Below are positions 5,717 to 10,419 of a stretch of 10,419 nt of DNA, piece by piece. Location: assembly GCA_002478575.1 (NCBI GenBank), contig DLOX01000144.1, forward strand, positions 406 to 10,824. The letters run 5' to 3'. Source of the stretch: Sphingomonadales bacterium UBA7473 (GTDB lineage Bacteria; Pseudomonadota; Alphaproteobacteria; Sphingomonadales; Sphingomonadaceae). Both the position numbers and the translations under genes were made by a program. How positions within the stretch are numbered: position 1 is the first letter of the stretch; each line of letters begins with the position of its first letter. The notes beneath the pieces are model-generated. The model was not told the origin of the DNA, ran no database searches, and worked only from the letters and a program-made list of their open reading frames with translations.

Positions 5717-6462
5717 CCGTCACCCGCAGAAATCTGCTCGCGGGCGGAGCCTTAGGGCTGCTTGCCGGCTGCGATCAATTGGGAGCAAACCCTAGCTTTC
5801 AATCTCTGTTGGGGTTGGCCGAGAAGGGCAATTTCCACATTCAGCGGGCCTTGTCCGACCGAATGGCGCTGGCGAAGGAGTTCCGCCCAGATCAGCGCTC
5901 CCCCATCTTTCGCGCCAATGGCACCAGAGAGCCGCCGGGTCCTGCTTATGCAGCGCACAAAGCTGCGAACTTTGCCAATTGGCGCCTCAAGGTTGATGGC
6001 CTCGTCGCGCGGCCGCAGAGCATCTCCATCGCTCAGCTCAGGGCCATGCCCCAACGCGCCCAAATCACCCGCCATGACTGCGTCGAGGGGTGGAGCGCCA
6101 TTGGCAAATGGACCGGTGTTCCGTTGAAGCTGATGCTTGATGCAGCGGGCCTGATGCCCACGGCGCGCTACATCGTGTTTCATTGCGCCGATATGATGCC
6201 TGGTGAAGCGCCCTATTATGAGAGCATTGATCTGGTCGATGCCCATCATCCGCAAACCATCATGGCCTGGGCGTTAAACGATGAGCCGCTTCCTGTTGGC
6301 AATGGCGCGCCCGTCCGCCTTCGGGTCGAGCGGCAGTTGGGCTACAAGCATGCCAAATATGTCGAACGGATCGAAGCCGTTGCCACCCTTGACGCGCTGC
6401 ATGGCGGCAAGGGTGGATATTGGGAGGATCGAGCCGACTATGAATGGTATGCGGGGATTTGA
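5713..6462 (+). CDS. Sulfite-oxidase-family molybdopterin-dependent oxidoreductase with Tat signal and lipobox
   Basis: A 249-residue periplasmic molybdoenzyme of the oxidoreductase molybdopterin-binding (SUOX/MsrP-like) superfamily. The N-terminus has a twin-arginine motif (TRRNLL, R5-R6) and a hydrophobic core ending in a lipobox, LAGC at 17-20, followed by Asp21. The molybdenum-ligand cysteine is expected at C123 in RHDCVEGWSAIGKWTGVPL, the family signature. The segment from 199 (APVRLRVERQLGYKHAKYV) is the conserved cofactor/substrate region, and GYWEDRADYEWYAGI closes the domain as in homologues. The substrate is unknown: sulfite, an S- or N-oxide, or methionine sulfoxide are all conceivable. 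It lacks the extra dimerisation domain of classical sulfite oxidases. The start overlaps the cytochrome stop by 4 bases (ATGA), indicating translational coupling and a two-protein complex. The C-terminus ends 2 bases before the convergent SIMPL gene. Confidence 0.92.
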   Translation: MTVTRRNLLAGGALGLLAGCDQLGANPSFQSLLGLAEKGNFHIQRALSDRMALAKEFRPDQRSPIFRANGTREPPGPAYAAHKAANFANWRLKVDGLVARPQSISIAQLRAMPQRAQITRHDCVEGWSAIGKWTGVPLKLMLDAAGLMPTARYIVFHCADMMPGEAPYYESIDLVDAHHPQTIMAWALNDEPLPVGNGAPVRLRVERQLGYKHAKYVERIEAVATLDALHGGKGGYWEDRADYEWYAGI

Positions 6463-6480
6463 GCTTATTCGAGCTCAAAT
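6457..6480. terminator. Perfect 9-bp dyad containing both stop codons of convergent genes
   Basis: ATTTGAGCT (6457-6465) and AGCTCAAAT (6472-6480) are perfect complements around a TATTCG loop. The plus-strand TGA (6460-6462) is in the left arm and the minus-strand TAA (6465-6467) straddles arm and loop. The position suggests a shared bidirectional transcript end, but neither side has a clear U-tract beyond the ATTT/AAAT ends of the stem itself, so efficient intrinsic termination is uncertain. Confidence 0.5.
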
Positions 6481-7190
6481 ACCGCGGACAGAGTCACACC
6501 AAGCGCTTGTTCTCCGGGAGAGATGCTGGTTTTTGCCGAGGCATCCGTGGCCATTTCTGCGCGCGCCATGATCGGCACTGGCACGAAACCGTCTGACGCT
6601 TCGGACAAGGTGATGATCCGTTTGACTTTCATGCCCGCTGCTTTGGCATAGAGCGCGGCGCGGGCCTGCAAAGTTTTCAGAGCTTTCACTCGTGCTTCGT
6701 CCAGCGCAGCTTCGGGCTTTTCAACTGACAAGGTGGGGCCATTGATCTGATTGGCCCCTTCCTTCACCAATACGTCAAGGATCGCGCCGGATTTGCTAAT
6801 GTCGCGAAACTGAACACTCAGCATGTTGCTTGCTTGATAGCCGGTGATGAGCGGCGCTTCATTGTCGCGATAGCGATATTGAGGGGATAGCGAGACGGCC
6901 TGCGTCTGCACATCCTTATCAGCCACGCCCGCTTTCTTGAGCGCAGCGATCATCCGCGCCATTTTGGCGGCATTGTCGCGCATCGCTGTTGCAGCGTCCG
7001 TGCTTTGAGTCACGACACCGGTGCTGATGGTGGCGACATCTGGAACGACTCGGCTTTCGCCGCGCGCTTGCACTTCCAATCTTGTGCCAGAGATTGATGC
7101 CATGGGGGTGGAGTTCATTTGAGCCTCAACAACGGTTGGAAGGGCAAGAAATAGGGCGGATGCCAAAAACAGGGGGTGCAATGAACGCAT
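6465..7190 (-). CDS. SIMPL domain (DUF541, YggE-like) periplasmic protein
   Basis: A 241-residue exported protein. Residues ~1-23 are a Sec signal peptide (MRSLHPLF..., hydrophobic core, VEA-Q cleavage). The remainder is one SIMPL/DUF541 domain: it opens with the typical LEVQARGESRVVPDVATIS, then the helical segment NAAKMARMIAALKKAGV, the KDVQTQAVSLSPQYRY stretch common to YggE proteins, and the AGMKVKRIITLSE segment near 185. YggE-type proteins are periplasmic or membrane-associated and linked to oxidative stress; the mechanism is unknown. The ATG at 7188-7190 is preferred over an upstream in-frame TTG (7208) because GAGGAG lies ten bases before it and the TTG would overlap that site. It lies downstream of the glsB-like gene on the same strand and converges on the molybdoenzyme gene. 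Confidence 0.9.
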   Translation of the reverse strand: MRSLHPLFLASALFLALPTVVEAQMNSTPMASISGTRLEVQARGESRVVPDVATISTGVVTQSTDAATAMRDNAAKMARMIAALKKAGVADKDVQTQAVSLSPQYRYRDNEAPLITGYQASNMLSVQFRDISKSGAILDVLVKEGANQINGPTLSVEKPEAALDEARVKALKTLQARAALYAKAAGMKVKRIITLSEASDGFVPVPIMARAEMATDASAKTSISPGEQALGVTLSAVFELE

Positions 7191-7212
7191 GAAAAACGGT
7201 CTCCTCAATCGC

Positions 7213-7243
7213 CTCGGCTTGGCACAAAAACAGCAAGGCCGAG
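7213..7243 (-). promoter_or_regulatory. Alternative (antiterminator-like) hairpin upstream of the SIMPL gene
   Basis: On the minus strand CTCGGCCTTG (7243-7234) can pair with CAAGCCGAG (7221-7213) with one bulged C, enclosing the T-run of the preceding terminator in its loop. It shares the arm 7237-7243 with that terminator, so the two structures exclude each other. It ends a few bases before the GAGGAG ribosome-binding site of the SIMPL gene. Function is inferred from geometry only. Confidence 0.4.
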
Positions 7244-7270
7244 CGACGCTTGTGCATCACTCGGCCTGCA
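7223..7270 (-). terminator. Intrinsic-terminator-like hairpin after the glsB-like gene
   Basis: Read on the minus strand: GGCCGAG (7266-7260), 16-base loop, CTCGGCC (7243-7237), then TTGCTGTTTTTG. The stem can extend outward by GCA/TGC with one bulged T. A GC-rich stem followed closely by a five-T run fits an intrinsic terminator, ~20 bases after the glsB-like stop. The stem's downstream arm can alternatively pair with a third segment at 7213-7221. Confidence 0.6.
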
Positions 7271-7288
7271 AATTTGCTGAACAGCGCT

Positions 7289-7564
7289 CTACGCCGCCGG
7301 CGGCGTTCCGCCCTTATTCTTGTTGATCAACCGATAGACAGCGAGAAGAATGACCGCGCCAACAATCGCTGAGATAAAGCCCGCACCGTCACTGTTAAAA
7401 CCAAAGGTCGTGCCAAGAAAACCCATCAGCAACGCGCCGGCAATGCCGAGCAGGATGGTGACGATGATCCCGCCGGGATCTTTCCCGGGCATGATGAACT
7501 TAGCAATGGCACCGGCGATGCCGCCCACAATGATCCAACCGATCCAGCTTGATCCTTCCAACAT
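7289..7564 (-). CDS. GlsB/YeaQ/YmgE-family stress-response membrane protein
   Basis: A 91-residue, glycine-rich, three-helix inner-membrane protein of the GlsB/YeaQ/YmgE (transglycosylase-associated) family. Helices are at ~7-22, 31-50 and 61-78; family motifs include GWIIVGGIAGAIAKFIMPG (9-27), GIIVTILLGIAGALLMGFLG (32-51) and the AGFISAIVGAVILL segment. The C-terminus is a short basic/polar tail (NKNKGG). Members are commonly induced by general stress; the biochemical role is unknown. The ATG at 7562-7564 is chosen because AGGAG sits six bases upstream; an in-frame TTG at 7600 would add an atypical N-terminal stretch. No EcfG-type GGAAC box is visible upstream. A terminator-like hairpin follows, separating it from the SIMPL gene. 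Confidence 0.93.
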   Translation of the reverse strand: MLEGSSWIGWIIVGGIAGAIAKFIMPGKDPGGIIVTILLGIAGALLMGFLGTTFGFNSDGAGFISAIVGAVILLAVYRLINKNKGGTPPAA

Positions 7565-7700
7565 TTTGATCTCCTCTACCTTTGAGACAGCGCAGCCCAA
7601 CGCGCCTGCACTGTCCTTATGCTCTCCCCTTATGGCTGTATTGGCAAGTGTAAACTTTTCTGTGCAATAGCCATTGTCGCATCAGCGCTCCGTACTTAAT

Positions 7701-7721
7701 TGCAACCTATTGTGCGTTGCA
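7701..7721. promoter_or_regulatory. Operator-like inverted repeat TGCAAC-N9-GTTGCA
   Basis: TGCAAC (7701-7706) and GTTGCA (7716-7721) are perfect complements with a 9-base spacer, a 21-bp dyad of the size bound by dimeric TetR- or LysR-type regulators that often control RND pumps. It lies about 100 bases before the adaptor start, just upstream of a candidate promoter. No regulator gene is in the window. Confidence 0.4.
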
Positions 7722-7778
7722 GCGTGTTTGCGGTTGTACGTGGTGACTTATTCGTGTAATACAGTTGGCAGATGATCA

Positions 7779-7803
7779 GGCCAAAGGGCTCGCCCTGAAG
7801 GCC
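7779..7803 (+). other. Leader hairpin before the efflux adaptor ribosome-binding site
   Basis: Nested pairing GGCC(7779-7782)...GGCC(7800-7803) and AGGG(7785-7788)-CTCG-CCCT(7793-7796), with a 2/3-base internal loop. It ends 8 bases before the AAGG ribosome-binding site, so it could influence translation of the adaptor; no slippery or U-rich tail follows, so it is not a terminator. Confidence 0.35.
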
Positions 7804-7820
7804 GGATACCAAAGGCAAAG

Positions 7821-9014
7821 ATGATGAACTTCGAGAGCAGAATGGCAAGTTTCCAAGATTCCCGTCCCTTGGATGATGTGGATGCGCCCAACAAAAGCAA
7901 CAATTTGTGGATTGCCCTTGGTGCAATATTGCTCATGATCGTCGTCGTTACCGGCGGTCATTTCTTGACCATGTCCGGCAGCAAGGGCAGCGGATTGGTT
8001 GATCCCGGCGCCGGAAAAGAGGCGCCACGGGTAACCGTCGTCGTTCCTGGAAAGCAGTTGGTCGAAAATCAAATCACGGCCACGGGCCTTCTCGCTGCGC
8101 GTCGCGAGATGCCAGTCGGGGCGGTTGGTGAAGGCGGACTCGTTACACGCGTCTTGGTTGAACCAGGCAGCTGGGTTCAGCAGGGCCAAGTTTTGGCTGT
8201 GGTTGATCGCCAAGTTCAAGCGCAACAGTCCAACCAATTGGCCGCACAAATTGCAGCGGCACAAGCCAATGCTCGGCTGGCGCAATCGGAATTGGAACGC
8301 TCGCAAGCCTTGGTCGCCCGCGGGTTCATCTCAAAGGCTGATTTGGACCGCAAAGCTGCCACGCGCGACGGTGCCGTTGCGCAAGTGCGTGTGGCTCAAG
8401 CGCAATTGGCTGAAAACCGGGCTCGTATCGGTCGGCTTGATATCCGTGCGCCTGCATCAGGCTTGGTGTTGACCCGTGCAGTTGAGCCTGGCCAGGTCGT
8501 CGGCGGTGGTGCTGCCGTGCTGTTCCGCATCGCGATGGGTGGCGAAATGGAGTTAAAGGCTGACATTAGCGAAATGGATGTTGCTCGGCTGAGGACTGGC
8601 GCTGGCGCAACGGTTGTCCCGGTTGGATCGACCCAAGAGTTTCGTGGTCAAATCTGGCAAATGTCGCCTGTCATTGATCCGCAGCGTCGGCAAGGCGAGG
8701 CGCGCATCGCGCTTGGCTACAATGCCGCGCTGAAGCCAGGTGGCTTTGCTACAGCCAAGATCAACAGTGGCATGATCGAAGCGCCGTTCCTGCCTGAATC
8801 GGCGGTTCAAAGCGACAAGCAAGGCAATTTCGTTCTGGTCATTGATGGCAATAATGTCGCGTCGCGTCGCCCGGTAACGGTTGGTTCCGTTTCTGACAAA
8901 GGCGTGTCGATCTTGAGTGGCCTTAACGGCAATGAACAAGTGGTCTTGTCGGCCGGTGGCTTCCTCAATCCCGGTGAGAAGGTTGCGCCTGTTCGCGCGA
9001 AGACCGCCAACTAA
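7821..9014 (+). CDS. RND efflux pump periplasmic adaptor subunit (HlyD/membrane fusion protein family)
   Basis: A 397-residue adaptor that bridges an inner-membrane RND permease and an outer-membrane channel. Residues 1-28 are cytoplasmic, 29-50 form a single transmembrane anchor (LWIALGAILLMIVVVTGG); there is no lipobox. The first lipoyl half is at ~100-129 (EGGLVTRVLVEPGSWVQQGQ), an Ala/Gln-rich alpha-helical hairpin at ~131-204 (AAQIAAAQANARLAQSELER), and the second lipoyl half follows at 206-238 (LDIRAPASGLVLTRAVEPGQ). The beta-barrel domain (~241-320) and membrane-proximal domain (~321-392, PESAVQSDKQGNFVLV) complete the family order. The ATG at 7821 has AAGG five bases upstream; an adjacent ATG at 7824 is also possible. 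It is followed after 11 bases by the permease gene, so they form one operon. The transported compounds cannot be inferred. Confidence 0.94.
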   Translation: MMNFESRMASFQDSRPLDDVDAPNKSNNLWIALGAILLMIVVVTGGHFLTMSGSKGSGLVDPGAGKEAPRVTVVVPGKQLVENQITATGLLAARREMPVGAVGEGGLVTRVLVEPGSWVQQGQVLAVVDRQVQAQQSNQLAAQIAAAQANARLAQSELERSQALVARGFISKADLDRKAATRDGAVAQVRVAQAQLAENRARIGRLDIRAPASGLVLTRAVEPGQVVGGGAAVLFRIAMGGEMELKADISEMDVARLRTGAGATVVPVGSTQEFRGQIWQMSPVIDPQRRQGEARIALGYNAALKPGGFATAKINSGMIEAPFLPESAVQSDKQGNFVLVIDGNNVASRRPVTVGSVSDKGVSILSGLNGNEQVVLSAGGFLNPGEKVAPVRAKTAN

Positions 9015-9025
9015 GGCCTGATCCT

Positions 9026-10419
9026 ATGAGTTTTCGCAACATCTCGGCTTGGTCCATCAAAAACCCGGTCCCGCCGATTGTATTGTTCATTGCCTTGACT
9101 CTGCTCGGGATCATGTCCTTCATGCGGATGCCCATTTCGGCTGATCCGGACATTGATTTCCCGGTCGCGATTGTCAGCATTGCGCAGCCCGGTGCGGCCC
9201 CTGTCGAGCTTGAAACGCAAGTCGCTCAAAAGGTCGAAGCTGCTGTGCGCTCCATCAATGGTGTTGATGAAATCAACTCGTCGGTGCGCGAAGGCTCTGC
9301 AACAATCGTCATTTTCTTCGGCATTGGAACGCCGATTGACCGTGCTGTGAATGACGTGCGCGATGCAGTGGCCAATATCCGCAGCGATTTGCCGGATGGC
9401 ATTTTGGAACCCGTGGTGACGCGGGAAGATACGGCCAATAACCCCATCGCCTATATTTCGGCCGAAGCGGTCGACATGACGCTGGAAGAGCTTAGCTGGT
9501 ATGTCGACAATGAAGTGAACAAGCGTCTGCGTTCGATCCCCGGCCTCGGTGGTGTATCGCGCGGCGGTGGCGTAACCCGTGAAATTCGGGTCATTCTTGA
9601 TCCTGCGCGGCTCCAATCTTTTGGGGTGACGGCCAGCCAAGTGAATGCTCAGCTCCGTCAGACCAATGTGAACACAGCGGGTGGCCGCACCGAAATCGCA
9701 GGATCTGAGCAGTCGATTCGGGTTCTGGGCAACGCGAAAGATGCCTATCAGCTGGGCCAAACCCAAATCAACTTGGGCGGCAACCGGTCCGTCAAGCTTG
9801 CTGACTTGGCCGAAGTGCGAGACCTTTATGCCGAGCAGCGCACCCTTTCGACCATGAATGGCCGTCAGGTGCTGAGCTTCAGCATCACGCGCGCCAAGGG
9901 CGAGTCGGACGTTGCGGTTTATGACGCGGCGATCGCCGAATTGAAGAAGATGGAGGCAGAGAACCCCAAGGTTCAATTCCGCGATCTCTTCACCACCGTT
10001 GGCTATTCGCGTGAACAATATAGCAGCTCTATGTTGGCGATGATCGAAGGCGCAATCCTTGCAGTTGTCGTCGTGTTCCTGTTCCTGCGCGATTGGCGCG
10101 CCACCATTATTTCAGCGATTGCAATCCCGCTATCGGCCATTCCAACATTCTGGTTCATGGAGCTTCTGGGCTTTAGCTTGAACCAGATCAGCTTGCTGGC
10201 GCTTGGCCTTGTCGCCGGCGTCTTGGTCGACGATGCGATCGTGGAGATTGAGAATATCGTCCGTCATATGCGTATGGGCAAATCCGCCTATCAGGCATCG
10301 ATGGATGCCGCTGACGAAATTGGTTTGGCGGTTCTGGCGACCACTATGGCCATTGTCGCTGTGTTCCTACCCGTCGGTTTGATGCCTGGCATTTCAGGGC
10401 AATTCTTCAAGAATTTCGG
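9026..10419 (+). CDS. RND efflux transporter inner-membrane permease, AcrB/HAE1-type (partial, 3' end outside window)
   Basis: 464 uninterrupted codons are visible and the frame is open at the right edge; a full protein would be ~1,030 residues. It is a proton-driven trimeric exporter permease. TM1 is at ~12-32 (NPVPPIVLFIALTLLGIMSF), followed by the periplasmic porter/docking domain with family motifs SADPDIDFP and PGAAPVELETQV. After SREQYSSSMLAMIEGAILAV come TM2-TM4 (VVVVFLFLRDWRATII, AIPLSAIPTFWFMELLG, NQISLLALGLVAGVLVDDAI). D402-D403 in VLVDDAIVEIENI match the proton-relay Asp pair (AcrB D407/D408), so the pump should be active. The ATG at 9026 has AAGG nine bases upstream and begins 11 bases after the adaptor stop. 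No outer-membrane channel gene is visible in the window. Confidence 0.95.
   Translation, partial: MSFRNISAWSIKNPVPPIVLFIALTLLGIMSFMRMPISADPDIDFPVAIVSIAQPGAAPVELETQVAQKVEAAVRSINGVDEINSSVREGSATIVIFFGIGTPIDRAVNDVRDAVANIRSDLPDGILEPVVTREDTANNPIAYISAEAVDMTLEELSWYVDNEVNKRLRSIPGLGGVSRGGGVTREIRVILDPARLQSFGVTASQVNAQLRQTNVNTAGGRTEIAGSEQSIRVLGNAKDAYQLGQTQINLGGNRSVKLADLAEVRDLYAEQRTLSTMNGRQVLSFSITRAKGESDVAVYDAAIAELKKMEAENPKVQFRDLFTTVGYSREQYSSSMLAMIEGAILAVVVVFLFLRDWRATIISAIAIPLSAIPTFWFMELLGFSLNQISLLALGLVAGVLVDDAIVEIENIVRHMRMGKSAYQASMDAADEIGLAVLATTMAIVAVFLPVGLMPGISGQFFKNF

Larger units (their letters stand above)
7565..7820. promoter_or_regulatory. Divergent control region between the glsB-like gene and the RND efflux operon
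   Basis: 256 bases without a gene. It contains the glsB-like ribosome-binding site at the left edge, an operator-like inverted repeat at 7701-7721, a possible weak promoter TTGTAC (7734-7739)-N17-TAATAC (7757-7762) toward the efflux genes, a leader hairpin at 7779-7803, and AAGG (7812-7815) as ribosome-binding site of the adaptor gene. No small ORF with convincing features was found. Confidence 0.5.

Noticed and set aside
7191..7208. TTG start at 7208 for the SIMPL gene
   Set aside because: It would begin upstream of and include the GAGGAG site that serves the ATG at 7190; the ATG gives a cleaner signal peptide.
7565..7820. EcfG-type (GGAAC) general stress promoter for the glsB-like gene
   Set aside because: I looked for GGAAC on the minus strand upstream of 7564 and found no such box in the intergenic region.
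9011..10018. 335-codon open frame on the minus strand opposite the RND permease
   Set aside because: The opposite strand encodes a textbook RND permease with all motifs; the antisense protein is rich in His/Arg and matches no family I recognise.

Overview
This 10.4 kb window is ordinary-looking chromosomal DNA from an alphaproteobacterium, most likely of the Sphingomonadales. The placement rests on the gene set (RlmN next to an IalB-like secreted protein, a stand-alone dnaN, an RND pump with a membrane-anchored adaptor), mid-to-high GC content, and protein-level resemblance. It is an inference, not a database result. There are no tRNAs, rRNAs, CRISPR arrays, insertion sequences or phage genes. 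Eleven protein-coding genes fill almost all of the window; the first and last run off its edges.

Layout. (a) 1-1774, minus strand: a probable three-gene operon read right to left: histidine phosphatase, IalB-like exported protein, then the N-terminal half of the 23S rRNA/tRNA methyltransferase RlmN. (b) 1775-1907: divergent promoter region. (c) 1908-4198: dnaN (beta sliding clamp, plus strand) converging on, and overlapping by 28 bases, a BaiN/YhiN-type flavoprotein (minus strand). dnaA and recF are not adjacent. (d) 4199-4424: an AT-rich intergenic region with a strong dyad and a CtrA-box-like TTAA-N7-TTAA over the ribosome-binding site of (e) a small outer-membrane beta-barrel protein, 4425-4871, followed by an intrinsic terminator. 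(f) 5015-6462: a translationally coupled redox pair, a b-type cytochrome and a sulfite-oxidase-family molybdoenzyme carrying both a twin-arginine signal and a lipobox. It is preceded by an ECF-sigma-like promoter, GTAACC-N16-CGTA. (g) 6465-7564, minus strand: a GlsB/YeaQ stress membrane protein followed by a SIMPL (DUF541) periplasmic protein, with a terminator/alternative hairpin between them. (h) 7565-10419: a control region, then an RND efflux adaptor and the start of its inner-membrane permease, which is truncated by the window edge.

The genes are housekeeping (rRNA modification, replication) plus envelope functions: outer-membrane protein, periplasmic redox enzyme, stress membrane protein, efflux pump. 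I see no new multi-gene system. The most rewarding points are regulatory or architectural: the ECF-type promoter driving the cytochrome/molybdoenzyme pair, the predicted Tat-exported lipoprotein form of the molybdoenzyme, the three-segment hairpin between glsB and the SIMPL gene, and the perfect dyad that contains the stop codons of two convergent genes.
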